From assembly GCF_019599275.1 (NCBI RefSeq), contig NZ_JAHZTD010000001.1:620001-684000 (forward strand): a DNA stretch of 64,000 bases, in the 5' to 3' direction. The position numbers and the translations under genes were made by a program. The notes under the pieces were generated by a model. That model did no database searches, had not been told where the DNA came from, and saw only the letters and a program-made list of their open reading frames with translations. Positions 55,933 through 63,471 of this stretch are shown in pieces (within the stretch, counting starts at the first letter, position 1; the number at the start of each line of letters is the position of its first letter). Source of the stretch: Hymenobacter sp. HSC-4F20 (lineage in GTDB: Bacteria > Bacteroidota > Bacteroidia > Cytophagales > Hymenobacteraceae).

Positions 55933-55940
55933 CAAAGGTA
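55933..55940 (-). promoter_or_regulatory. -7 box TACCTTTG for the second HI0933-like gene
   Basis: Exact TAnnTTTG match on the minus strand, 4 bp before the GTG at 55928. Confidence 0.55.
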
Positions 55941-56083
55941 CGGTATAGGTGACTGAGAGTGAAGAGTCAGGTCTGGATTGAGGCTGAGGCAGTCGGTTGC
56001 TAAGCGCGCAGCAACGCCGGGCGTTCTGTTCCGAATTTTTAGGCATTCGCAAAGAGCCAGGTGACTCCAGCAAGTCCAGCCTG

Positions 56084-56424
56084 ATGACCTACCCGCCCGA
56101 GGACGTGGTCAACGCCATGTTGCACCTCCATGAGCAGACCCCGCACATCCACGCCACGGTCGTGCCCATCGACTCGGCCGCAAGCTCAATTGCCGGGCGA
56201 TGCTAGACGACCGACAGAAGATGCGCGACATGCAAACCAGCTTTGCGGCCAAGGTAGCCCCGCTCGGGCTGCAGCGCGGGGTGGAGGGCAGCCCGGCTCA
56301 GCATCAGAAAGTGAAGCGCTTCTACGGGTTGGTCAAGGAGCTCAACCCGCAGCGCCAAGTAGCCCAGCAGAGCATCCGCCAGGCTGGACAGCAGCACAGC
56401 CGCAGCGGTGGAGTAGGCATGTAA
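56084..56424 (+). pseudogene. Fragment of a MobV/Pre-type plasmid relaxase, frameshifted
   Basis: From 56084 the frame reads MTYPPEDVVNAMLHLHEQTPHIHATVVPID, matching the relaxase metal-binding motif HxDExTPHxH, though Asp is His here. Near 56175-56185 a one-base shift breaks the frame. The second half continues in another frame as GRKLNCRAMLDDRQKMRDMQTSF, GLQRGVEGS and HQKVKRFYGL, a typical continuation of MobV proteins. The N-terminal DNA-binding part and the coiled-coil tail are missing. It is a decayed remnant of a mobilizable plasmid or integrated element; no integrase or origin was found nearby. Confidence 0.8.
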
Positions 56425-56456
56425 AGGCTATGCCCTACTTAAATCACCCTTTGAAA

Positions 56457-56801
56457 TTACAAACGAATGTCCACGCGGATGCTCTTAGAGTTGATTTCCT
56501 GGGCGTAAACAAGTGTGTCCTGGCGAGCTTGCTTTACTTCAATGGCCAGGTAACACAGCAGCGGGAATCTGGTCGTAAAACGTCCCTGCGCATCCGTGGT
56601 TAGCGTATCGTGCCGGTACCCGTTGTAACTGTCATAGTCTCCGCCCCGGTAATAGGCCGTTTCCAGATATAGCACGGCCCCCTTTACCGGCTGTTGGGTT
56701 CGCCGGTCCGTCACAGTGCCAACAAGGCAGGCATTTTCTACGTCTTTGGGCCGGCATCTGACCAGCGCAAGCAGCAGTAACAATGTCCATCTTGGGCGCA
56801 T
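56457..56801 (-). CDS. Small carboxypeptidase-regulatory-like lipoprotein
   Basis: 114 aa from ATG 56799-56801. The leader MRPRWTLLLLLALVRC is lipoprotein-like. The mature domain (CLVGTVTDRRTQQPVKGAVLYLETA, DTLTTDAQGRFTTRFPLLCYLAIEV) matches the CarboxypepD_reg beta-sandwich common in Bacteroidota outer-envelope proteins. The TACCTTTG box lies 22 bp upstream of the start. Confidence 0.75.
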   Translation of the reverse strand: MRPRWTLLLLLALVRCRPKDVENACLVGTVTDRRTQQPVKGAVLYLETAYYRGGDYDSYNGYRHDTLTTDAQGRFTTRFPLLCYLAIEVKQARQDTLVYAQEINSKSIRVDIRL

Positions 56802-56823
56802 AAGGGCAGAGGCGTGGCCGTTG

Positions 56824-56831
56824 CAAAGGTA
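56824..56831 (-). promoter_or_regulatory. -7 box TACCTTTG for the small lipoprotein
   Basis: Exact TAnnTTTG match on the minus strand, 22 bp before the ATG at 56801. Confidence 0.55.
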
Positions 56832-56857
56832 GGCAGCAGCATTTAACTGGCCTATTG

Positions 56858-57178
56858 CTATTTGGACCGTTTGAATACCCCCCAAAACCCTAGTCTTTTA
56901 GGGAGCTGCACGATTGGATCCCTCACAATTGGGCCCTTCCACTCGTTAGGCGGAATCATCTTCAGGTAGTCATCGCCCACGTACAGCGTTACTTCGAGAC
57001 TTGGATCCTGCTGATGCAACCGCAAAGCAAACTGCTCGGCCTCCGCCAAGGAATCAAAGTAGTGATAGGGTATTACTGCCTCTACATCTGCTGGATGCGA
57101 GTACACCGTTTTGGCGTCAGTATTCATTACTTGCCCCGTGGCGCGTTGGCAAATCAGGACTTTGTATGTGGGAGTCAT
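56858..57178 (-). CDS. Hypothetical protein
   Basis: 106 aa from ATG 57176-57178 (MTPTYKVLICQRATGQVM). It is mixed alpha/beta, with YHYFDSLAEAEQFALRLHQQDPSLEVTLYVGDD and a basic C-terminus (LPKRLGFWGVFKRSK). No family was recognised. It is upstream of the small lipoprotein gene on the same strand. Confidence 0.6.
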   Translation of the reverse strand: MTPTYKVLICQRATGQVMNTDAKTVYSHPADVEAVIPYHYFDSLAEAEQFALRLHQQDPSLEVTLYVGDDYLKMIPPNEWKGPIVRDPIVQLPKRLGFWGVFKRSK

Positions 57179-57437
57179 GGCGATAAGGGAATGACTGCTG
57201 GAACGCTTCTTTCCTTTTACGGCCAGCTGCTGCGCAGCACTAAGCGCCTCGTCAAAGTACCACGCTGGCACCAAGCCGCGCAGGGAGGAGAAACCACCAT
57301 TATTCCGAGCCGGGGTGTATAACGTATGTTATATTAAGGGACGAAAATCAGACAAGGAAGAAGCTTTCTAGTAGCTCACACTATGGGAAAAGCCTTTTTC
57401 GGGCACCCTTGATAGAAAGCGTAGTAGCTTATCGGTA

Positions 57438-58283
57438 TCAGCAATACTCCAGCGCGGCCACTACATCCTCATGGCGGAACTGGTAGCCGGTTAGCTCCCG
57501 AATCAGCGAAGAATCAATTTGCTTGCCCCCTGTAGTTTCTTCCAGAAAGGTAGGCGGCTGCAGCCCCAGGCGCGTGGCCGCGGCCGTGTAAAACGCGCGG
57601 CGGGTAGGATGGGTAGCCGCGCTGGCATTGAACGTGTGGCCCCACAGATTCCGCTCAATAATGCAGGTGAGCAGGCTGATGCAGTCTTGCAGGTGAATCA
57701 GGTTGACAGGAGCTTCCCCGTGTGGTACACCGGCGCGGCCGGCCAGAAAACGGCCTGGGGACCGGCCCGGGCCAATCAGTCCGGCTAGGCGCACTACCGT
57801 ATGAAACGGCGGCTGAAACAAGGCCTCGGCCTGAAGTAATGGTGCCTCTGCCGTAAAGGCCGCCAGCGCGTCCGACTCCTGCATGAGGCGAGGCTCGTCG
57901 GCATAGACGCCGGTAGAGCTAACCAGCAGCACGTGCCGGACGCCGGACAGCACGGTCGCCTCGGCTACCGGTCGTAACAGCGCGGGGTAGGCCTGCGGGG
58001 AGCCCGCCGCACGGGTAGGCGGCACGTTCAGCACCAGCACATCAACCCCATGCAGCAAGGCTTGCAGAGTATCTGCGTCGGTAGGAGTCAGGCTAGGGGC
58101 CAGGCGCAGCAGAAACGGCCGGATACCGGCGTCGCGCAGAGTGAGCAACTGGCCGGGGGTAGTGGTGGAGCCGTGCACCGGGTAGCCAGCCCCGACCAGA
58201 GCCTGTGCCAGGGGTAACCCCAGCCAGCCGCAGCCCAGAACGGCCACCGTAGGGCGAAGGACGGAAGAAGTAGCGTCGGTCAT
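57438..58283 (-). CDS. Extended SDR / NAD(P)-dependent epimerase-like (YeeZ-type)
   Basis: 281 aa. The Rossmann motif is VAVLGCGWLGLPLAQALVGAGY near residue 13. The chain continues VDVLVLNVPPTRAAG, VLLVSSTGVYADEP (with the catalytic-type Ser/Tyr position), VRLAGLIGPGRSPGRFLAG and NLIHLQDCISLL. The overall pattern fits YeeZ-like reductases of unknown substrate. ATG 58281-58283. Confidence 0.85.
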   Translation of the reverse strand: MTDATSSVLRPTVAVLGCGWLGLPLAQALVGAGYPVHGSTTTPGQLLTLRDAGIRPFLLRLAPSLTPTDADTLQALLHGVDVLVLNVPPTRAAGSPQAYPALLRPVAEATVLSGVRHVLLVSSTGVYADEPRLMQESDALAAFTAEAPLLQAEALFQPPFHTVVRLAGLIGPGRSPGRFLAGRAGVPHGEAPVNLIHLQDCISLLTCIIERNLWGHTFNASAATHPTRRAFYTAAATRLGLQPPTFLEETTGGKQIDSSLIRELTGYQFRHEDVVAALEYC

Positions 58284-58384
58284 GTGGGGGTAAAGGTGGC
58301 AAAAAATCTGAGCTGGGCAAGAAGGCCGGGAGGAATTGCCAAACTGTTACCTTGCGCCTCAACTAGTAGGCAAGCATACTACCT

Positions 58385-58777
58385 ATGGCCGCTCCGTACC
58401 GCCTCTACTCTGACTACGCCGACGACTTTGAGGCCCGGGTGCGGCTGCTGCGGCCCGAGGAGGGTGGGCGGCAGCTGCCTCCTTATAACGGTATCCGCTG
58501 GGATTTTTGCTATGCGCATGACCAACCCATGCTCCGCTACATGTGGCTGTACCCCGATTTCTTCGACCCTGGAACCGGCAACTCCCTACGGGATGGGCTG
58601 CCTTTGCCCGTTGATGCATGGCTACACGCACGGATTCCTATCTTTCTTGCCGCCGCCCGGCCCTTTCACCAGCCGAAACTTTGGCCCGGCACCAGCTTTT
58701 ACTACTGCGAGGGTAGCCGGGTAGTCGCCGAGGGTACCGTTACCCGCCTGACCAGTTTGAGTACATTCCGGCCGTAA
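58385..58777 (+). CDS. EF-Tu domain-3-like small protein
   Basis: 130 aa (MAAPYRLYSDYADDFEARVR). The segments ARVRLLRPEEGGRQLPPYNGIRWDFCYAH and GTSFYYCEGSRVVAEGTVTRLT resemble the C-terminal beta-barrel domain of elongation factor Tu, which is also found as a stand-alone family in some bacteria. No GTPase domain is present. The function is unknown. It is divergent from the epimerase-like gene. Confidence 0.62.
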   Translation: MAAPYRLYSDYADDFEARVRLLRPEEGGRQLPPYNGIRWDFCYAHDQPMLRYMWLYPDFFDPGTGNSLRDGLPLPVDAWLHARIPIFLAAARPFHQPKLWPGTSFYYCEGSRVVAEGTVTRLTSLSTFRP

Positions 58778-58822
58778 GTAAAATCACTGAACAGAATCTT
58801 CCCACTTCAATTTTCTCACCCT

Positions 58823-59704
58823 ATGTCCTCAACTCACCCCTACGCCCAACCTATGCTGCGCGACAACGCCCTGCAGGGCAAAACCATTGTGGTAACGGGC
58901 GGCGGCACGGGCCTCGGCCGCGCCATGACCACCTATTTCCTGCAGCTTGGCGCCAACGTAGTCATCAGCTCCCGCAAGCTGGAAGTGCTCGAAAAAACCG
59001 CCGAGGAGCTGCGCCAGCAGACGGGCAACCAGGGCGTGCTGGCCGTGCAATGCGACGTCCGCAAGTACGATGAAGTAGAAGCGCTGCTCCAGAAAACCAT
59101 CGACACGTTTGGCGGGGTAGATGTGCTGCTCAACAATGCCGCCGGTAACTTTATCAGCCCCACGGAGCGCCTCAGTCACAAGGCTTTTGATGTGATTGTG
59201 GACATCGTGCTGAAGGGTTCCTACAATTGCACCCTGGCCTTTGGCAAGCGCTGGATTGCCGAAAAGAAGCCCGGCACTATTCTTAACATCGTGACTACCT
59301 ATGCCTCAGTGGGCTCGGCCTTCGTGGTGCCTTCGGCTACGGCCAAAGCGGGGGTGCTGGCGCTTACCCGTTCCCTGGCCGTAGAATGGGCCAAGTATGG
59401 TATCCGCTCCAACGCCATTGCGCCCGGCCCCTTCCCAACGGAAGGCGCTTGGAGCCGCCTGTTTCCCGAGCCCCTGGCTTCCAAGCTCGACCCGGCGGCT
59501 TCCGTGCCACTCAAGCGGGTAGGCAATCATCAGGAACTGGCCAACCTGGCCGCCTACATGGTTTCTGACTTCTCGGCCTACATGAACGGCGAGGTAGTAA
59601 CCCTCGATGGGGGCGAGTGGCTTAACGGAGCCGGGGAGTTCAACAAGCTCGAACTTCTAACCCCGGATATGTGGGACCACATTGAAAAAACCATGCGCCG
59701 CTAA
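58823..59704 (+). CDS. 2,4-dienoyl-CoA reductase-like SDR
   Basis: 293-aa classical SDR. The cofactor motif is VVTGGGTGLGRAM, with VLLNNAAGNF following. The active-site region is VGSAFVVPSATAKAGVLALT, where the usual Tyr of YxxxK is Ser, exactly as in mitochondrial 2,4-dienoyl-CoA reductase (PSASAKAGV). AIAPGPFPTEGAWSRLFPEP and NGEVVTLDGGEWL also match. It reduces 2,4-dienoyl-CoA in degradation of unsaturated fatty acids. A strong terminator follows. Confidence 0.9.
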   Translation: MSSTHPYAQPMLRDNALQGKTIVVTGGGTGLGRAMTTYFLQLGANVVISSRKLEVLEKTAEELRQQTGNQGVLAVQCDVRKYDEVEALLQKTIDTFGGVDVLLNNAAGNFISPTERLSHKAFDVIVDIVLKGSYNCTLAFGKRWIAEKKPGTILNIVTTYASVGSAFVVPSATAKAGVLALTRSLAVEWAKYGIRSNAIAPGPFPTEGAWSRLFPEPLASKLDPAASVPLKRVGNHQELANLAAYMVSDFSAYMNGEVVTLDGGEWLNGAGEFNKLELLTPDMWDHIEKTMRR

Positions 59705-59760
59705 AAACTTGTTTTACAACGAATAAGCACGGACCAGTCGGACTTGCCAGATATTGGCCG

Positions 59761-59800
59761 GCAATAAAAAAGCCTCGTTCTCACGAGGCTTTTTTATTGC
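59761..59800 (+). terminator. Rho-independent terminator, perfect 18-bp arms
   Basis: GCAATAAAAAAGCCTCGT (59761-59778) pairs exactly with 59783-59800 around TCTC, giving A and T tracts on both sides. Confidence 0.92.
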
Positions 59801-59884
59801 GGTGCGTGCTTCTGCTGTCTGGCGAGCAGGCGCAGTAAAGTGTCGATAACAACCAGCTAACACGGCTCCGAAGTAACTCCGTAA

Positions 59885-60733
59885 TTAGAGTTTGTATCCC
59901 TTAAACTCCTTCGTGAACTCTTGGGCGGGAATGGGTTGGTTGGCGATAATGTCGCTGAACTCAAACTTTTCGAACAGCCCTTTGTCGTCGTTTACCTGAA
60001 TGGAGAGGGGTAGGGTCAGCTTTTGATCCACGGCAATAATGACGCGGCGGCCGTACGCATTGGGCACTTGCAGGGTGCGGCCCGCAGGCACGGTAGCGCC
60101 GGGCGTGAGGCCGTTGCGCTCCAGAATCCGATACTCGCCACACCCAAACCGGTTGGCAATGGAAGTAACGGTTTCGGCCTTAGTGGTTTTGTAGGGTACG
60201 TAGCGGAACTGGGGGTAGTCGGCGCGTAAAATGTAAGCCGGGCGGCCCTGCACGGTGGTGTCGCCAGCGTAACGGAAGCTTTTCTCGAAGCTACGGTCCA
60301 GGCGCTGGCTGGAGCCGCGCAGTAGCTCGGCAATGGTGCCGTAGCCCGCATCGAGCACGCTGTGGTGCTGGGTTTTGCGCATTAAGCTGCCCAGCGGATC
60401 AAGGCTGACGGTGACGTAGGGGAAGCTGTTGGGGTACACCCAGGCGTCGCCGTCGTTTTGGCCCGTCACGTACAGCACCTCAATGCCCTTCTGATTGCGC
60501 AGGTACACTTTATAGGGCTTAAACGCCATTTTCATGCTGGTACGCGCCTGCTGGTAGCTACCCTCAATCCGCTCCTGAGCGCGCACGTTGCAGCGCAGCG
60601 TTTTCAGATTTTCAATGGCTGCCGTAAGGCGAGCAATGAGCTGTTCGGTAGTCGGTTTGGGGTCGGCTGGAGCGGCGGCTACACTGCCTGCCGCAAATAG
60701 GAGAAAAGAGAGTAATCGGAAATACCGAATCAT
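59885..60733 (-). CDS. DUF1571 exported protein with inserted LysM-like segment
   Basis: 282-aa exported protein (signal LLSFLLFAAGSVAAAPA). The DUF1571 core is split. The first half (LTAAIENLKTLRCNVRAQERIEG, MKMAFKPYKVYLRNQKGIEVLYV, GSLMRKTQHHSVLDAGYG) and last half (IIAVDQKLTLPLSIQVNDDKGLFEKFEF) are separated by a LysM-like block (KAETVTSIANRFGCGEYRILERNGL, GATVPAGRTLQVPNAYG). DUF1571 is related to LolA-like lipoprotein carriers, and LysM binds peptidoglycan, so an envelope role is likely. Confidence 0.8.
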   Translation of the reverse strand: MIRYFRLLSFLLFAAGSVAAAPADPKPTTEQLIARLTAAIENLKTLRCNVRAQERIEGSYQQARTSMKMAFKPYKVYLRNQKGIEVLYVTGQNDGDAWVYPNSFPYVTVSLDPLGSLMRKTQHHSVLDAGYGTIAELLRGSSQRLDRSFEKSFRYAGDTTVQGRPAYILRADYPQFRYVPYKTTKAETVTSIANRFGCGEYRILERNGLTPGATVPAGRTLQVPNAYGRRVIIAVDQKLTLPLSIQVNDDKGLFEKFEFSDIIANQPIPAQEFTKEFKGYKL

Positions 60734-60897
60734 GCAGAAAGCGAAGAAGGTAACTACTTAAAAATAGGACGAGTGGGCTAGCAGAAATCGAGCCGGAAGG
60801 GCAGAAGCTGAAGCGTTGCACGGGCCGCGACACCGAGCGCCGGGTGTTTCTGGTGACGCCAGCGTTTAATGGCCCTGTCTCCGGGCACACCCTCTTT

Positions 60898-61197
60898 TTA
60901 GTTAAGACTAATGCGGGGAAAGCGGCTGGCCGTGCTATCGAATACAAACAGCTCGTCGATTTCTATTTCGCGCAAAAACCGGTACAGCGGAAATTGCTCA
61001 ACCACGGCCCGCACCGTAGCGGCATTCAAGCCATTGATGGTTACCCAGCCGCGGGTGCGGTCGGCGCTGATGGCGTAGGACTCCACAATGTTTTCTTCGA
61101 TGAGCTGATTGATAAAGGCACGATGGCGCGGAATGAGGGCAATGAAATCCTCATCAAAAAAATCGGGCAGACGGAGCGTGACTACGAATTTGGCCAT
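60898..61197 (-). CDS. YciI/muconolactone-isomerase-like small protein
   Basis: 99 aa from ATG 61195-61197 (MAKFVVTLRLPDFFDEDFIALIPRHR). The ferredoxin-like dimer pattern continues FINQLIEENIVESYAISAD and WVTINGLNAATVRAVVEQFPLYRFLREIEIDELFVFD. It matches the family of YciI-like and muconolactone-isomerase-like proteins. No catalytic role can be assigned. It is divergent from the glycosyltransferase gene. Confidence 0.75.
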   Translation of the reverse strand: MAKFVVTLRLPDFFDEDFIALIPRHRAFINQLIEENIVESYAISADRTRGWVTINGLNAATVRAVVEQFPLYRFLREIEIDELFVFDSTASRFPRISLN

Positions 61198-61297
61198 GAA
61201 GCAAGCAGCGGACAAAACCGTAACGCCTCCCGCGCAACGAAAGTTGGCCTTGAGACAGGTGGTGTAACTTTTTTTGAGCTGAGCCGGAATAGAGAGC

Positions 61298-62059
61298 ATG
61301 CATTTTTCTGTAATCACTCCGACCCACAACCGCCAGGACTTTTTGCCCGAGGCCGTAGCCAGCGTACGCGCAACCGTATCGGCACCCCTGGATTTCTCCT
61401 TTGAACACCTGATTTGCGAAAACGCCAGCACCGACAACACCGCGGCCTGGCTGCGGGAAGCTGCCTCGCAGGAAGGCATCCCACTGCGAGTACGTGCCCA
61501 GGCTGAAAAGCTGCTGCCCGGTCCGGCCCGCAACCTGCTGATTCGGAAAGATGCGCCCACCGACGGTTGGATTGTGCCGCTCGACGACGATGACGTGCTG
61601 CTCCAACGCACGCTGTTTCACTACGCCACCCAGATTCAGCAGCACCCCGGCCGGCCGTGGCTGGTGGCCGATTTCCTGCGCGTGGACCAGGACCGGCGCT
61701 ACCTCCCCCATGAGGACTATTACGCCTGGAAGTTCGACTCACCAACTGACATGCTGCGCGCCATATTTCGGGCTGAGCACTTTATCCAGGGCAATGTGTG
61801 CTACAGCCGCGCCCTCTTCGATGAGGTAGGCGGCTACGATGAGCAGATTGAAATGGCCGAAGACCTGGACCTGTACGTGCGGTTTCTGCTGGCCGGCCAC
61901 GAGCCCGTTATTTGCCCACACATCAGCCATTTGCACCGCTTCCACACCAGCAACGTCAGCATCGGCGTCGATGCCGACAAGCATGGCCAAGACTTACAGG
62001 TGATTTACGATAAATACGCCGCGCAGCTGAAGGAGCGCGGTATTGAGCGGCCGGGGTAA
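61298..62059 (+). CDS. Family 2 glycosyltransferase
   Basis: 253-aa cytoplasmic GT-A fold enzyme. The nucleotide-sugar segment is FSVITPTHNRQDFLPEAVASV and LICENASTDNTAAW, with the metal-binding DDD in WIVPLDDDDVLL and the acceptor-side GGYDEQIEMAEDLDLYVRFLLAGHEP. No membrane helix, so it probably acts on soluble or lipid-linked acceptors. It stands alone here, not in an obvious polysaccharide cluster. ATG 61298. Confidence 0.9.
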   Translation: MHFSVITPTHNRQDFLPEAVASVRATVSAPLDFSFEHLICENASTDNTAAWLREAASQEGIPLRVRAQAEKLLPGPARNLLIRKDAPTDGWIVPLDDDDVLLQRTLFHYATQIQQHPGRPWLVADFLRVDQDRRYLPHEDYYAWKFDSPTDMLRAIFRAEHFIQGNVCYSRALFDEVGGYDEQIEMAEDLDLYVRFLLAGHEPVICPHISHLHRFHTSNVSIGVDADKHGQDLQVIYDKYAAQLKERGIERPG

Positions 62060-62077
62060 GCTTCTGTCATAAACAGC

Positions 62078-62155
62078 GTCGTGGCGAGTGGAAGCAAGGC
62101 ATCTGGTTGACTTCCAGAGGAAACGTAGATTTCTCGCTTGCCTACTCGCCATGAC
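62078..62155. repeat. REP-like palindromic element
   Basis: The left arm 62078-62104 (GTCGTGGCGAGTGGAAGCAA...) and right arm 62127-62155 are imperfect reverse complements; the right arm reads GTCATGGCGAGTAGGCAAGC on its complement. It lies between convergent glycosyltransferase and amidohydrolase genes and shares GTCAT-type ends with the elements near 0.4 and 7.6 kb. Confidence 0.65.
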
Positions 62156-62173
62156 ACCGTTTTACGGGTTTCG

Positions 62174-63448
62174 CTACTCTTTTACCACTACCCCGCCTTT
62201 CACTACCAACCGCACCTGCCGGAGCGCTTTGACGTCTTTGGTTGGGTCGCCGGGTACGGCGATGAGGTCGGCGAGCAGGCCGGGCTGGATGCGGCCCCGG
62301 TCGGGGAGCTGGAAAATGCGGGCATTGGTGCTGGTGAAGCCACGCAAAGCTTGAAGGGTAGTAAAGCCGTACTCCTGCACCAGTAACTCAGCCTCGCGCA
62401 GGTTGTCGCCGTGGGCGAATACGCCGACGTCGCCACCGTAGGCCAAATCCACGCCGCTTTGCAGGGCCGCTTTCACCGACTGCTTTTTCTGCTGGATGCG
62501 TTCCGGCTCGGGGTCTTGGCCTTTGCGCCAGCCGCGGTACTGGGAGGTAGCGTCGCCGGCGGCGACGGTGGGGCAGAGGGCTACCCCGCGCTGCTTCATG
62601 AGCTTGAATACTTCCGGAGTGCCGGCGTCGCCGTGCTCAATGGTTTGGACGCCGGCCAGGGTAGCGCGGCGCATGCCTTCGGGCGTGCTGGCGTGGGCTA
62701 CTACCGGGCGCCCGGCGCTGCGGGCCGTCTGCACAATCAGGTTTAGCTCGTCCTGGGTGAAGGTGGGGCGGCTGGGCTCATTGGCTCCCCAGCGGTAATC
62801 GGCATATACCTTAATTACATCAGCGCCCTTACCAATCTGTTCCCGCACGGCCCGGATGATGCCATCCACACCGTCGGCTTCCTGCGCGCCCTGTGGCACG
62901 TCGAAGCCGGCAGCTAGCTTGGGGCCATAACTACCCGTAGCAACCAAGGCCCGGGTGGCTACCACCATGCGCGGACCCGGAATCAGCCCCCGGTCAATGG
63001 CTTGCTTCAGGCCCACATCGGCGTAGCCGGCGCCTTCACTGCCCAAGTCGCGGACGGTGGTAAAGCCGGCTTCCAGGGTGCGGCGGGCGTGAGCCGTGGC
63101 GCGGGCCACGCGCAGGGCTTCCGACTCCTGTAGCACCTGGTCGTTCCAGCTGGTTTCGTTGTAAGGGTGGAGCAGTAGGTGGGAGTGGCCTTCAATGAGG
63201 CCGGGCAACAACGTCAGGCCTGGCAACTCCAGGGTACGCGCGCCAGCTGGAGCTGTAAGCTGGGCGGCCGGACCTACAGCTTTAATTTTTTCACCTTCTA
63301 CTAGCACTGCCCAGCCGGGGTGTAGGGTTTCGCCATCAAAGACGGCAGCCGGGTGGAGCAGCAGGGCGGGGGGAGGCGTTGGCGCGGAGGGTTGGGCTAG
63401 GGCGGTCAGGCCCGGGAGAAACAGGGTGACGAAGAGGGGTAGGCGCAT
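62174..63448 (-). CDS. Exported amidohydrolase, second type
   Basis: 424-aa metal-dependent hydrolase from ATG 63446-63448 with signal MRLPLFVTLFLPGLTALAQ. Features are LLPGLIEGHSHLLLHPY (the HxH motif as HSH), VIKVYADYRWG with the Lys position, PVVAHASTPEGM, TIEHGDAGT, the late Asp in AYGGDVGVFAHGDN, and the tail GRIQPGLLADLIAVPGDP. Resembles imidazolonepropionase-like exported amidohydrolases; the substrate is unknown. An alternative ATG at 63470-63472 shares one base with the upstream gene stop (TGATG), so a longer form with translational coupling is possible. Confidence 0.85.
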   Translation of the reverse strand: MRLPLFVTLFLPGLTALAQPSAPTPPPALLLHPAAVFDGETLHPGWAVLVEGEKIKAVGPAAQLTAPAGARTLELPGLTLLPGLIEGHSHLLLHPYNETSWNDQVLQESEALRVARATAHARRTLEAGFTTVRDLGSEGAGYADVGLKQAIDRGLIPGPRMVVATRALVATGSYGPKLAAGFDVPQGAQEADGVDGIIRAVREQIGKGADVIKVYADYRWGANEPSRPTFTQDELNLIVQTARSAGRPVVAHASTPEGMRRATLAGVQTIEHGDAGTPEVFKLMKQRGVALCPTVAAGDATSQYRGWRKGQDPEPERIQQKKQSVKAALQSGVDLAYGGDVGVFAHGDNLREAELLVQEYGFTTLQALRGFTSTNARIFQLPDRGRIQPGLLADLIAVPGDPTKDVKALRQVRLVVKGGVVVKE

Positions 63449-63471
63449 AGAAAGACGAAAATACCGAACCA

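Noticed and set aside
56130-56603. Extra rightward open frame over the MobV fragment
   Set aside because: Its product has no similarity to MobV; the relaxase motifs are in the other two frames.
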